Shown here piece by piece: positions 43,401-51,953 of a stretch of DNA of 64,000 nucleotides. The translations under genes were made by a program, and so were the position numbers. Within the stretch, counting starts at the first letter, position 1; each line of letters opens with the position of its first letter. The DNA is from Pampinifervens sp037481935 (lineage in GTDB: Bacteria; Aquificota; Aquificia; Aquificales; Aquificaceae). The stretch is from the NCBI RefSeq assembly GCF_046159715.1, contig NZ_JBJXCT010000005.1, forward strand, positions 62,001-126,000, written 5' to 3'. The notes under the pieces are model-generated. The model made no database searches, was not told where the DNA came from, and saw only the letters and a program-made list of their open reading frames with translations.

Positions 43401-43477
43401 TAAAGAGCCTTCTCTATCCATCTCTTTGAGTGCCTGTCCTCTACTTCCCTGTGGTTATACTGCCCTATGTCCTTCAT
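40460..43477 (-). CDS. valS: Valyl-tRNA synthetase
   Basis: This 1005-residue class I synthetase has PPPNVTGSLHMGHALN (HIGH region, about residue 40), the editing domain with TTRPETMLGDTAVAVHP (about residue 215), KMSKTKGNVIDP (KMSKS, about residue 648), and a C-terminal coiled coil (about 930-1005) that clasps tRNA. It is longer than E. coli ValS because of an insertion of about 80 residues near 455-540 that includes a CKKCGSERLVQE segment. TATAAT lies 9 bases before the ATG. Confidence 0.96.
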   Translation of the reverse strand: MKDIGQYNHREVEDRHSKRWIEKALYSVKDPSSENRFSVVIPPPNVTGSLHMGHALNATLQDIVCRWQRMLGRSVVWVPGFDHAGIATQYVVDRQLQEKGISRLDIGREEFLKKVWDWVPQSRKAIREQLEKLGVSVDWKRERFTLDEGFSRAVRYAFRRLYEEGLIYRGEYMVSWCPKDLTALSDLEVEHEEEEGKLYYIRYPLEDGSGYITVATTRPETMLGDTAVAVHPEDERYKAFVGRSIRLPLVEWKRRAMDGSEVEPLIPIIADERVKPEFGTGAVKITPAHDPLDFEIGKDHGLPLVQVMDQFACMNENAGRFAGQDRYTARKKIVEELEALGLLEKVESHRHAVGKCYRCKTVLEPFVSTQWFLKVSDPRIKDTAIKVVKEGLIKFIPENWAKIYIGWMENLRDWCISRQIWWGHRIPVWYCQDCGHENVFTDEDFDRVYDKLIFNLIADGKISEEFTPEEVSQILNSPSFVHPEMTVLDFYKKFAFHRYHSTEVDANSLRLFFTQDLNPMAILTEKKSRYRYDSRKKTYHFVLRCKKCGSERLVQERDVLDTWFSSALWPFGVFGWPEQAEDLKKLYPTDLLVTGFDIIFFWVARMVMMGTFFMEDVPFRDVYIHALIRDEKGQKMSKTKGNVIDPLDIVEKYGADALRFTLAILTQQGRDIRLSEKRFEGYKHFANKLWNAGRFILMNLQPDLLSSLPYFAPPRPEDLWIITRLNKTAEKVNRALSEYEFSEAARELYEFVWSEFCDWYIEFSKLRLYAKPDENLPEEERRAQDERIRAEKITVQATLLTVFEKTLRLLHPFMPFITEDLWQNLPVAHRESISLTDYPQFNPKEVYEEAEKKVERIKEIVSSIRSLRSDLRIEPSRKVKLYYRAGESRQLVHEFLPHILSLARLESLEEVVEEPSNCVAGFSKDFEFYLPVEEGIKVEELISSYSKRLSEIEKSLQSLQQKLSNENFLKRAPEEEVQKARENLAELMQEREKVENLLALLKRVV

Positions 43478-43486
43478 AAGGAAAGG

Positions 43487-43492
43487 ATTATA
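43487..43492 (-). promoter_or_regulatory. -10 element of valS
   Basis: TATAAT on the minus strand ends 9 bases before the valS ATG, and no ribosome binding site is present. Confidence 0.45.
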
Positions 43493-43526
43493 GCACCTTC
43501 TTCATTATTTCTTAACGGTCAAAGAT

Positions 43527-43532
43527 TAGAAT
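43527..43532 (+). promoter_or_regulatory. -10 element of the MgtA-like ATPase gene
   Basis: TAGAAT ends 8 bases before the ATG at 43541, and there is no ribosome binding site. Confidence 0.4.
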
Positions 43533-43540
43533 AAGAGTGT

Positions 43541-45961
43541 ATGTCCTATAGAGGTCTAAGTCATGAGGAAGTAGACAGAAGATTAAAGCTATACGGATAC
43601 AATAGCTTGAGAGAAAGAAGGTCATCAGACCTTCAACTTTTCCTTTCTCAGTTTAAAAACCCCTTCATATACCTGCTGATTCTCACAGCTACCTTCTCAT
43701 ACATCCTCGGTGAGACTACAGATACCCTCATAATCCTTCTGATTCTTCTAATCTCTGGTTTTATAGGCTTCCTGCAGGAAAGGTCTGCAAACAGGTCCGT
43801 GGAAAAACTCCTCAGTAGAGTAAAGACCACAGCTATTGTAATTAGAGAGGGGGAAAGGAGAGAAGTTCCGGTTGAGGAAGTGGTTGTTGACGATATTGTG
43901 GTCCTGACTGCAGGCCGCATAGTCCCTGCAGATATTCTTCTCATAGAAGCAAAGGATTTATTCGTAGACGAAGCCTTTCTCACCGGTGAGGCGTATCCCG
44001 TAGAAAAGCGTGAAGGTGAAAGGACTTACATGGGCACGAGTGTCATAAGCGGCTACGGTATTGGTAGAGTTGAAAAGACAGGAAGGAACACGCGATACGG
44101 CCAGGTTGTTGAGAAACTAAAGCATGGAAAAGAAGAAACGGACTTTGAAAAGGGGCTCAGAAACCTTGGTTTTGTTCTATTGCAGATAGCTTCAGCTATG
44201 GTAATAGTGGTCTTTGCAATAAACGCTCATCTCCACAAGGGTGTAATCGACTCCCTTCTATATGCTCTTTCTGTTGGCATAGGGATAACACCCTTTCTGC
44301 TACCGGTTATTGTGAATGTAACCCTTTCTCACAGCGCGAGACTTATAGCAACAAGAGGAATAATAACCAGAAGGCTCTCCTCCCTTTACAATCTAGGGAA
44401 CATGACCATACTCTGCACAGACAAGACAGGAACCCTGACTCAGGGGAAGATGGATGTTCTGGCCTTTCTAAACGCCCTTGGAAAGGAGGATGAAAAAGTC
44501 AGACTTTATGCCTGTCTTAACGCCATGATGCAGACTGGCTACAGAAATCCAATAGACGAAGCCATTAAGTCAAAGTTTAACAAAGAATACCTGGAGGATT
44601 TTACAAAGGCAGATGAAATACCCTTTGATTTTCAGAGAAAAAGGCTTTCCATACTTGTCAGAACAAAAGAAGGGAATTTTATACTCATCACAAAAGGAGC
44701 ATATAAAAACATACTTGAAGTATGCTCTTACGCCTCAGTTGAAGGTAGAATCTTAAGAATAGAAGAATTAAAGGGTAAGATTGAAGAAATCTATCAGAGA
44801 TATAGCGAACAGGGATACAAAGTCATAGCTCTAGCATATAAAGACCTCAGAAAAGATAATATCGCCTACACTGATGAAAGAGAGATGATATTTGGAGGAT
44901 TTATAGTGCTTCATGACCCGATAAAGCAAGACTCAAAGAAAACTATTCAGGAATTAATGGCTCTTGGAGTTGATTTAAGAATAGTAACGGGAGACAATAT
45001 ACTCGTAGCCAAAAAATTTGCAAAGGATTTGGGTCTCCCAGAGAAAATTATATCCGGTGAAGAGCTGAGAAAATATCCAGCGGAGGCTTTGACAGCAATA
45101 GTCAGGGATTTTTATGTTTTTGCAGAACTTGACCCCATGCAGAAGGAAGACATAGTTCTTGCATTAAGAAGGCTTGGTCATGTGGTGGGTTATATGGGCG
45201 ATGGTGCCAATGATTTGCTTGCTATGAGAGCATCAGATGTTGCACTGTCTGTGGAAAATGCAATGGATGTGGTCAAAGAGTCTGCAGATATCGTTTTTTC
45301 AAACCCAGACCTTGCAGGCATAAGGGAAGCAATTGTTGAGGGGAGGAGAGCCTTTTTGAACAGTATGAAGTATTCAAGAATACAGACAAGCTCCAATTTT
45401 GGAAACATGTTGTCTGTGTTGGGTGCTTCCTTTCTTGTGCCTTTCATCCCACTTCTTCCCTATCAGGTTTTAACTTTGAATCTTCTTGCAGACCTATCTT
45501 TCCTGACCCTTCCATCTGATAATGTGGATGAGGAAAAGCTTAAAAAACCAACCTCCTGGGACTTATCAAAGCTCAAGAAGTTTATCGTCTTTTTTGGTCC
45601 TGTAAGCTCTATCTTTGATTACGCAACCTTCTTCTACGCCATGCATATACTCAGGGCAGGGCCGGATACATTCAGGTCTCTCTGGTTTCTTGAAAGCCTT
45701 GTCACTCAGAGCCTCGTCCTCCTCTTCTTAAGAACTGATAAAACTGCCTTTTTACAGAGCAGGCCCTCTAAGGCTCTTGTGCTTACAGTCCTCGGAGTCT
45801 TGAGCTCTGGAGTTTTCCTCCTCTATTCACCCTTTGGAAGGCTCCTTGGGCTATATCCTCTTGGTGTAGAGCAGCTCATCTTCGTGTTCATAGTGACGCT
45901 CTCTTACGTTTTTCTTGTGGAGATGGTAAAAAGGTTATATGCTGCGAGACTCAGTAATTAA
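43541..45961 (+). CDS. P-type ATPase, MgtA-like (P3B) with altered M4 motif
   Basis: This 806-residue P-type ATPase has the A-domain FLTGEAYPVEK, the phosphorylation site CTDKTGTLTQGK (Asp about residue 294), MGDGANDLLAMRASDVALSV, and an N-domain with GYRNPIDEAI. Overall it is closest to MgtA/MgtB magnesium transporters. The M4 motif, PEMLP in MgtA, reads TPFLLP (about residue 250), so the usual Glu is Phe. The transported ion is therefore uncertain. It is divergent from valS and convergent with the thioredoxin-like gene (11-bp overlap). Confidence 0.82.
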   Translation: MSYRGLSHEEVDRRLKLYGYNSLRERRSSDLQLFLSQFKNPFIYLLILTATFSYILGETTDTLIILLILLISGFIGFLQERSANRSVEKLLSRVKTTAIVIREGERREVPVEEVVVDDIVVLTAGRIVPADILLIEAKDLFVDEAFLTGEAYPVEKREGERTYMGTSVISGYGIGRVEKTGRNTRYGQVVEKLKHGKEETDFEKGLRNLGFVLLQIASAMVIVVFAINAHLHKGVIDSLLYALSVGIGITPFLLPVIVNVTLSHSARLIATRGIITRRLSSLYNLGNMTILCTDKTGTLTQGKMDVLAFLNALGKEDEKVRLYACLNAMMQTGYRNPIDEAIKSKFNKEYLEDFTKADEIPFDFQRKRLSILVRTKEGNFILITKGAYKNILEVCSYASVEGRILRIEELKGKIEEIYQRYSEQGYKVIALAYKDLRKDNIAYTDEREMIFGGFIVLHDPIKQDSKKTIQELMALGVDLRIVTGDNILVAKKFAKDLGLPEKIISGEELRKYPAEALTAIVRDFYVFAELDPMQKEDIVLALRRLGHVVGYMGDGANDLLAMRASDVALSVENAMDVVKESADIVFSNPDLAGIREAIVEGRRAFLNSMKYSRIQTSSNFGNMLSVLGASFLVPFIPLLPYQVLTLNLLADLSFLTLPSDNVDEEKLKKPTSWDLSKLKKFIVFFGPVSSIFDYATFFYAMHILRAGPDTFRSLWFLESLVTQSLVLLFLRTDKTAFLQSRPSKALVLTVLGVLSSGVFLLYSPFGRLLGLYPLGVEQLIFVFIVTLSYVFLVEMVKRLYAARLSN

Positions 45962-46391
45962 GTCCTGGTGAACTCCTCACAAACCTACCCCTCTCGTCAA
46001 AGATAAAGGTGGAGGGCAGAAAGGTTATGGGAAAGTGGTCGTTGAACCTGACCTCTGTGTCCACAAGGGTGAGAAAACGCGGTTCTATGTTGAGCTCTCT
46101 GTAGCTCTTGAGAACATCCTCGGGCTCCATGGCGACCGCATAGGAGATGATAAGGTATTCCTTCTTTTCTTCCACGAGCCTGTTTAGCTTCTTCAGATGC
46201 TCGCTGTGCCCGGCGCAGGTCCTGCTCCATACGTAAAGGATAATGGGTCTGCCCTTTAAGTCTGAAAGGTATACGCCCCTGCCCTCAAGGTCTCTGACCT
46301 GCACCCTGGGCAGGGTGTCCCGTGAGCAGGAAAGGAGTAAAAAAAGGGGGAGGAGAAAGAAGACACGGGCAAAGTATCTAAACGCGGGCAA
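45951..46391 (-). CDS. Thioredoxin-like (TlpA/AhpC class) lipoprotein with single active-site Cys
   Basis: This protein of about 146 residues has a lipoprotein signal (PAFRYFARVFFLLPLFLLLSC) and a TlpA-like fold: VRDLEGRGVYLSDLKGRPIILYVWS, then TCAGHSEHL, and the cis-Pro segment FLPSTFIFDERG. The usual WCxxC is SRTCAGH, so the second Cys is His and no classical disulfide exchange is expected. TTG 46391 is preferred because AAGGA lies 7 bases upstream. ATG 46415 is an alternative. It overlaps the thrC end. Confidence 0.72.
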   Translation of the reverse strand: MPAFRYFARVFFLLPLFLLLSCSRDTLPRVQVRDLEGRGVYLSDLKGRPIILYVWSRTCAGHSEHLKKLNRLVEEKKEYLIISYAVAMEPEDVLKSYRELNIEPRFLTLVDTEVRFNDHFPITFLPSTFIFDERGRFVRSSPGLNY

Positions 46392-47607
46392 GTATCTTTT
46401 CCTTAAAGTCCGCAAGGCTCGGTTTTATATGTATAGTCTCTTTCAGATGATTGTCAAGAACTTCCATGGTCTTGTATCCGTTGCCTGTAATGTAGGCGAC
46501 CACCACCTCGTCCCTTCTGAAGGCTCCCCTCTGGGCGAGCTTTTTGAGGACTGCTATGGTTGTCCCACCGGCGGTCTCTGTGAATATACCTTCTGTCTCC
46601 GCAAGGAGTTTGATGCCATCTATTATTTCCTCGTCAGTGGCAGTTTCCCAGTCTCCTCCGCTTTCCCTTGTGACCTGTAGTGCGTATATGCCGTCTGCGG
46701 GGTTTCCTATGGCTATGGACTTGGCAATGGTGTTGGGACGCACGGGGATTATGTAGTCTCTGCCTTCTTTCCAGGCGCTTGCTATTGGGGAGCAACCTTC
46801 CGCCTGAGCTCCGTATACTCTAGTCCTGAGCTCCTCTATAAGACCCACCTTCAGGAGCTCTTTTAAACCTTTCCATATTTTGGTAACCAATGAGCCTGAG
46901 GCTGCAGGTGCCACCACAGCATCGGGAGCCTTCCAGCCCAACTGTTCCACCACCTCAAAGGCAAGGGTCTTTGAGCCTTCTGCGTAGAAGGGTCTTATGT
47001 TTATGTTCACAAAGGCCCACTGAAGCTCGCTGGCAATCTCAGAGCAGAGCCTGTTCACATCGTCATAAGTGCCCTCCACCGCAACCACTGTGGGAGCAAA
47101 GACAAGGCTACCATATATCTTCTGGGATTCGAGGTTTGCAGGTATAAAGACAAAACAGTTGAGGCCTGCCTGTGCAGAATGGCTCGCCACCGAATTGGCA
47201 AGGTTTCCTGTAGAGGCGCATGCGGCAGTATCAAAGCCAAACTCCATAGCCTTGGATATGGCAACGGATACGACCCTGTCCTTGAAGGAGAGCGTGGGAT
47301 GGTTTACCGAATCGTCCTTAATATACAGGTTTTCAAGCCCCAGCATTCTCCCCAGGTTCTCCGCCTTCCTGAGAGGCGTAAAGCCGGCACTCAGCCCCAC
47401 TCTTGGCTTCTCCACCGGCAGAAGGTCTATGTATCTCCAGAGGCTTTTTGGACCTTTCTCTATACTTTCCCTGCTTATTTTCCCTTTTATCTCATCGTAG
47501 TCATAGACTACCTCCAGAGGTCCAAAACAGAACTCGCACACGTGCATGGGTTCTATGGAATACTCCCTTCCGCATTCCCTGCATTTGAGTCCCAGAACCT
47601 TTGCCAT
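46378..47607 (-). CDS. thrC: Threonine synthase
   Basis: This PLP enzyme converts O-phosphohomoserine to threonine. The 409-residue protein begins with a zinc-ribbon-like CRECG..CEFCFGPLEV segment (residues 9-35), then the PLP-Lys in NPTLSFKDRVVSVA, ASTGNLANSVASHSA, and the PLP-phosphate loop AAGGTTIAVLKK. ATG 47607 follows GGAGG. The 28 extra codons upstream are not supported. Confidence 0.93.
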   Translation of the reverse strand: MAKVLGLKCRECGREYSIEPMHVCEFCFGPLEVVYDYDEIKGKISRESIEKGPKSLWRYIDLLPVEKPRVGLSAGFTPLRKAENLGRMLGLENLYIKDDSVNHPTLSFKDRVVSVAISKAMEFGFDTAACASTGNLANSVASHSAQAGLNCFVFIPANLESQKIYGSLVFAPTVVAVEGTYDDVNRLCSEIASELQWAFVNINIRPFYAEGSKTLAFEVVEQLGWKAPDAVVAPAASGSLVTKIWKGLKELLKVGLIEELRTRVYGAQAEGCSPIASAWKEGRDYIIPVRPNTIAKSIAIGNPADGIYALQVTRESGGDWETATDEEIIDGIKLLAETEGIFTETAGGTTIAVLKKLAQRGAFRRDEVVVAYITGNGYKTMEVLDNHLKETIHIKPSLADFKEKILARV

Positions 47608-47660
47608 TTTGCTACCTCCACAGGAGTATGAAGTAAAGATAATATAATATAAGCTAAGAC

Positions 47661-48407
47661 ATGGCAAAAAAAGTTTTTGTTGAGAAGGCAAAGAGGTTTT
47701 TGAAAAATGTTCTGCAAGAGCCTGAACTCCGGGAGTATGTAATAAGAGAGCTCTCTACGCACTTTGCGGACAAGGAAAAAACAGAGGACAACCTTGAAAA
47801 GCTATACAGAGAAGTGGTCAGGATAGGTGATGAGCTTGTAAGGCTCAGAGAAGAACAGGAAAAGGGGTGGCAGGAGCAGAGCGCCCTTTGGCAGGAGCAA
47901 AACAGACGATGGGAAGTGCAGGAAAGACGCTGGGAGGAACAGCAGAAAATAAACAGGGAGCTTATAGAGGAGATAAAGAAACTCCATAGGAAGTATGACA
48001 CAGGTACAGATGCTCAGGGTGCAAGGTGGGGACTAAGGGCTGAAAGCTCCTTCAGAGAAGCCATAAAAGGCATACTGGAAGAGGATTTTCCTGTAAAGGT
48101 AGAGAGATACCTCGCCTATGATGAAGAGGGAGAAGTTTTTGGAAAACCCCACCAGATAGAGCTTGACCTTATAATAAAGAACGGGAAAACCATACTGGCA
48201 GAGATAAAGTCTTCCATGAGCAAGTCTGACGTTTTTGTGCTAAAGAGGACGGTGGACTTCTATAAGAAGAAGGAAGGTAGAGAATTAGACAGAGTTCTCG
48301 TCATATTCCCGATGGTAGATTCAAAAGCAATGGAACTTGCAGAGGAATATGGCTTTGAGGCTTATTCCTATCCAGAAGATGTGGAGGGCTTGAATGAAAA
48401 ACAGTGA
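47661..48407 (+). CDS. Coiled-coil PD-(D/E)xK nuclease-like protein (DUF3782-type)
   Basis: This 248-residue protein has a long coiled coil (about 35-115) with a run of W-Q/E-E-Q repeats (GWQEQSALWQEQNRRWEVQ). A C-terminal alpha/beta domain (about 118-240) contains IELDLIIKNGKTILAEIKSS, the D..ExK core of the PD-(D/E)xK fold. Proteins of this kind (DUF3782-like) are common in thermophiles and of unknown function. The start is ATG 47661. It overlaps hemL by 14 bp. Confidence 0.7.
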   Translation: MAKKVFVEKAKRFLKNVLQEPELREYVIRELSTHFADKEKTEDNLEKLYREVVRIGDELVRLREEQEKGWQEQSALWQEQNRRWEVQERRWEEQQKINRELIEEIKKLHRKYDTGTDAQGARWGLRAESSFREAIKGILEEDFPVKVERYLAYDEEGEVFGKPHQIELDLIIKNGKTILAEIKSSMSKSDVFVLKRTVDFYKKKEGRELDRVLVIFPMVDSKAMELAEEYGFEAYSYPEDVEGLNEKQ

Positions 48408-49668
48408 ACTTTTTGAAAGGGCAAGGACCCTCATGCCTGGAGGTGTGAGCTCTCCCGTAAGGGCTTTCAAGGCGGTTGGTGGTGAGCCCATAATAGTCTC
48501 AAGGGCTCAGGGCTCAAGGCTGTGGGATGTGGAGGGCAAGGAATACATAGACTTTCTCATGTCCTGGGGACCCCTTATTCTGGGGCATGCGCATCCTGCA
48601 GTGGTTTCTGCCCTTCAGGAGCAGGCAAGGAAAGGTCTATCTTACGGGCTTACAAACGAGCATGAGATAACTCTTGCAAAGCTTGTGGTTTCTGCTATGC
48701 CCTCTGTGGAGATGGTGAGGTTTGTCTCCTCTGGCACTGAGGCAACCATGTCCGCCATAAGGCTGGCAAGGGGCTACACGAAAAGAAAATACGTGGTCAA
48801 GTTTGACGGATGCTACCACGGGCATGCTGACTCTTTACTGGTGAGTGCAGGCTCAGGCGTTGCCACGCTGGGCATTCCGGGCACTCCAGGAGTGCCAGAG
48901 GAGATAGCAAGTCTGACCCTCGTTATTCCTTACAACAACACGGAGGCCCTTGAGGAAGTTTTCAGGAAATATGGAGAAAATATTGCCTGCGTGATAGTGG
49001 AGCCCGTGGCGGGCAACATGGGAGTGGTTCTGCCAAAGCCCGGTTTTTTGGAGAGCATAAGGGAGATAACCAGAAGGTATGGTGCACTTGTCATATGCGA
49101 TGAGGTGATAACCAACTTCAGGCTTTCAAAGGGCGGGGCTCAGGAGCTACTGGGTAGAGACCCAGATATAACCTGCATGGGAAAGATACTGGGTGGTGGT
49201 ATGCCACTGGGTGCCTACGGAGGAAGAAAAGAAATCATGCAGATGATAGCACCAGAAGGACCCGTCTATCAGGCGGGAACACTTTCTGGCAACCCCCTCT
49301 CTGTGGTGGCAGGCATTGCAACCCTTACAGAGCTTTTCAGACTAAACCCTTACGAAGAGCTTGAAAGGCTCACAAATAGGTTGACATCAGGCATTTCGGA
49401 GATACTCACAGAAAAGGGCATACCCCACAGGATAAACCAGATAGCCTCCATGTTTACCCTCTTCTTCACAGAGGAGGAGGTCTACGATTACGAGACTGCC
49501 AAAAAGTCAGATAGAGAACTCTTTGGAAGGTTCTTCAGAAGCCTGCTGAAGGAGGGTGTTCTTATACCGCCCGCTCAGTTTGAGGCGTGGTTTTTGAGCA
49601 CAGCCCACACAGAAGAAGATATAGACCTTGCCCTTGAAAGAATAGAAAGGGCAGTATCAGAGCTCTGA
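48394..49668 (+). CDS. hemL: Glutamate-1-semialdehyde 2,1-aminomutase
   Basis: HemL makes 5-aminolevulinate for tetrapyrroles by the C5 route. This class III PLP aminotransferase has MPGGVSSPVRAFKAVGG, FDGCYHGHADSLLV, ICDEVITNFRL and the PLP-Lys in MGKILGGGMPLGAYGG (about residue 265). Length (424) is normal. It is convergent with the slt gene, 1 bp apart. Confidence 0.95.
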   Translation: MKNSELFERARTLMPGGVSSPVRAFKAVGGEPIIVSRAQGSRLWDVEGKEYIDFLMSWGPLILGHAHPAVVSALQEQARKGLSYGLTNEHEITLAKLVVSAMPSVEMVRFVSSGTEATMSAIRLARGYTKRKYVVKFDGCYHGHADSLLVSAGSGVATLGIPGTPGVPEEIASLTLVIPYNNTEALEEVFRKYGENIACVIVEPVAGNMGVVLPKPGFLESIREITRRYGALVICDEVITNFRLSKGGAQELLGRDPDITCMGKILGGGMPLGAYGGRKEIMQMIAPEGPVYQAGTLSGNPLSVVAGIATLTELFRLNPYEELERLTNRLTSGISEILTEKGIPHRINQIASMFTLFFTEEEVYDYETAKKSDRELFGRFFRSLLKEGVLIPPAQFEAWFLSTAHTEEDIDLALERIERAVSEL

Positions 49669-49669
49669 G

Positions 49670-51319
49670 TTATCTGAGAAGCTCTGAATAGACATAGTAG
49701 TTATACATGACCCTTTTCACATAGTCCCTGGTCTCCCGGATGGGGATGGTTTCTATAAAGAGATACTGGTCTTCATGTTGAGGCCAGCTTCTTACCCTTG
49801 TGGGTCCAGCGTTGTAGCTGGCGAGCGTTCTCACAAGGTCTCCCTTCCACTGGTCAAGCAGGTATCTCAGATAGGCGGCACCAAGGGTTATGTTGGTCTC
49901 TGGGTCGTAGATGTTTCTTATGCGTATGCCTTCCCTTCTTGCCACATACTGGGCAGTGCTGTCTATGAGTTGCATGAGCCCCCTGGCGTTTGCCACGGAT
50001 ACTGCATAAGGGTCAAACAAGCTTTCCTGCCTCATTACCGCGTATATGAGAGCACTTTCTATGGAGTATTTTTCAGAGGCTTTTTCTACCTTACCTCTGA
50101 AAGGTCTGGGAAAGGCTACCGCATTGTAAACAAAACTACCATAGCCATACTTTCTCACGGCAAGTCTGACAGCAAGATGCGGGTCAAGACGCGATATGGC
50201 AATCACATCAGAGGAGGTTAAATCCCTCAGCCTCTTAAAAGCCTCAAGCCTTGCGTATTCTGGAAAACCTGCCTCCCATATAGCCTTTACCACTCCTGCG
50301 GTTTTCGGCAGGCTCTCGTCCTCCATCACAACCCTCAAAGCCCTGCTCGCCACCGGAAGACCCAGCATGGAGCTGGCAACTGCATGGTAAAATCCCGCCC
50401 CATTGGAGGCCTTTACAAGATACTCACTCGCATCCTCCCTTCTGAGAAGTATGGCACACTTGTATGCCCAGAAGTTGCCCGTAGATGCCTCATCTCTGGT
50501 CTGTGAGTATTTCACAGAGGCTAAAAAGTGCTCAAAGGCTTTTGCGTAATCTCCCAGAGCATAGTAGGATAAGCCCAGGTTAAAATCCCTTCTGTAGGAG
50601 GGTTCCATGCGCAGGAAAAAGTTTATAGCTTCCTGAAAATTTCCCCTTTGCACGTTCAGCCTTCCAAGCCTGAAAAGGATATCAGAGACCAGATTTCTGT
50701 CTACAATGGAAGAAAGAAGTTCCTCCGTCTTCTCCCTCTGCTCCAGCTCGTAATACATAACTGCAAGCTCAGCCCTGGCCCTGCTGTCCCTGCACTCCTG
50801 AAAGGTCTGAAGAGCTTTTTCACTCTCCCTCAGGGCTCTGAGAGAGGTGCCCAGCATAAAACATACCTTCTGAAAATCCAGACCTTCAAGAAGTGCAACA
50901 ACTTCTCTGTAATACCTTCTCCTGAAAAGTTCCTCTGACGCCGTAAGGGCTTCCTCAGGGCTAAGTTCTATATACTGGATAAACCCTCTGAAAAGCACAG
51001 GAGACTTCAGAAAGCCTGCCTTCGGGTCAAGATTAAGTTCCCTCCAGAGGTTCAGATATTCTTCTCTGTATTCCTCTTTCAGATTTCTTGGGTTTAGCTC
51101 CATGAGAAGCCTGCCTGCCTCTTCCTTTTTTCCCCTCAGCACTGCATCCTTTGCCAGGAAAAACATAAGGTCATCTCTGAAAACTGCATCCGGGTATTCT
51201 TTAAGAATTCTTTGCCCCAGGATGGGGTCTCTGTTCTCCAGGTAAGCCATAAAAAGACGATACTCCCCCGGCAGCTGAGCAAATACGAAAAGGGGAAGAA
51301 GCAGTAGCAGCAGGAACAT
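49670..51319 (-). CDS. Soluble lytic transglycosylase-like protein (SLT domain with TPR-type superhelix)
   Basis: This 549-residue exported protein has a signal peptide (about 1-15), a long helical-repeat region (about 20-400, TPR-like with GLSYYALGDYAKAFEHF), and a C-terminal SLT domain (about 405-540). The catalytic Glu is in AVMRQESLFDPYAVS, followed by ANARGLMQL, ITLGAAYLRYLL and LASYNAGPTRV. This matches Slt70-type peptidoglycan transglycosylases. It is the last gene of the accA operon, 1 bp after the CopD-like gene. Confidence 0.88.
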   Translation of the reverse strand: MFLLLLLLPLFVFAQLPGEYRLFMAYLENRDPILGQRILKEYPDAVFRDDLMFFLAKDAVLRGKKEEAGRLLMELNPRNLKEEYREEYLNLWRELNLDPKAGFLKSPVLFRGFIQYIELSPEEALTASEELFRRRYYREVVALLEGLDFQKVCFMLGTSLRALRESEKALQTFQECRDSRARAELAVMYYELEQREKTEELLSSIVDRNLVSDILFRLGRLNVQRGNFQEAINFFLRMEPSYRRDFNLGLSYYALGDYAKAFEHFLASVKYSQTRDEASTGNFWAYKCAILLRREDASEYLVKASNGAGFYHAVASSMLGLPVASRALRVVMEDESLPKTAGVVKAIWEAGFPEYARLEAFKRLRDLTSSDVIAISRLDPHLAVRLAVRKYGYGSFVYNAVAFPRPFRGKVEKASEKYSIESALIYAVMRQESLFDPYAVSVANARGLMQLIDSTAQYVARREGIRIRNIYDPETNITLGAAYLRYLLDQWKGDLVRTLASYNAGPTRVRSWPQHEDQYLFIETIPIRETRDYVKRVMYNYYVYSELLR

Positions 51320-51320
51320 A

Positions 51321-51728
51321 TCAGCTAATATATGTGATTATTAGCAGAACGAGAATTCCAAGGAAGAGGTTTACCCAGATGAGGTTAGGGATGTGTGAAA
51401 GCTTTTCTTTCCTGAAGAGGAAAAGATAAATGTAGGCGAATACGAGCGTCATAAGTGCAAATATAAAGAGCTTAGCATGAAACAGTGGGTTATCAGAAAA
51501 GTCTCTCCTGTAGCCATGCCAGATACCCATGCCTGTTATAAAGAGGACAAGTATAGAAAGCCAGACTGCCGGAAAGAACCTGGAAAACACGGCACGAAGT
51601 AGCCTGAGCCTCTGTTCTTCCTGAGAAAGCTCCCTCAGAGAGGGCTTGAGAAAAAGCAGGCTGTAGACCATCCCCCCTATCCACACTGCGGCAAAGAGAA
51701 TATGGAGAAACTCCAGCGACTTAATCAT
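51321..51728 (-). CDS. Four-helix membrane protein, CopD-like
   Basis: This 135-residue protein has four hydrophobic segments, FLHILFAAVWIGGMVYSLLFL at the start, ITGMGIWHGY, FHAKLFIFALMTLVFAYIYLFL, and a last helix. The spaced His and WIGG motif resemble the CopD/DUF2269-like membrane domain that binds haem or copper. Function is unproven. It overlaps rpoZ by 8 bp. Confidence 0.62.
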   Translation of the reverse strand: MIKSLEFLHILFAAVWIGGMVYSLLFLKPSLRELSQEEQRLRLLRAVFSRFFPAVWLSILVLFITGMGIWHGYRRDFSDNPLFHAKLFIFALMTLVFAYIYLFLFRKEKLSHIPNLIWVNLFLGILVLLIITYIS

Positions 51729-51951
51729 TCTCAGAGCCCCTTTTGAGCCTCACAACCTGCACTTTCCCCTGAGCTATGTCCTCTATGGCCTGAAAGGTCT
51801 TTTTTATGAGCTCACCCCTTGTCCTGTCTCTTACAAAAATGTCTTCACCCCTTTCCAGAAGCTGGCTTACCCTTCTGGCCGCTGCATGCACAAGCTCATA
51901 CCTTGAAGACACCCTCTTAAGTGCTTCCTCTATACTGGGTCTTTTGCTCAT
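51721..51951 (-). CDS. rpoZ: RNA polymerase omega subunit
   Basis: This 76-residue omega subunit begins MSKRPSIEEALKRVSSRYEL, then VHAAARRVSQL and KTFQAIEDIAQGKV, the RpoZ pattern. AGGAGG lies 7 bases before ATG 51951, so the TTG two codons upstream is rejected. It sits between pncB (2 bp) and the CopD-like gene. Confidence 0.85.
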   Translation of the reverse strand: MSKRPSIEEALKRVSSRYELVHAAARRVSQLLERGEDIFVRDRTRGELIKKTFQAIEDIAQGKVQVVRLKRGSEND

Positions 51952-51953
51952 TC

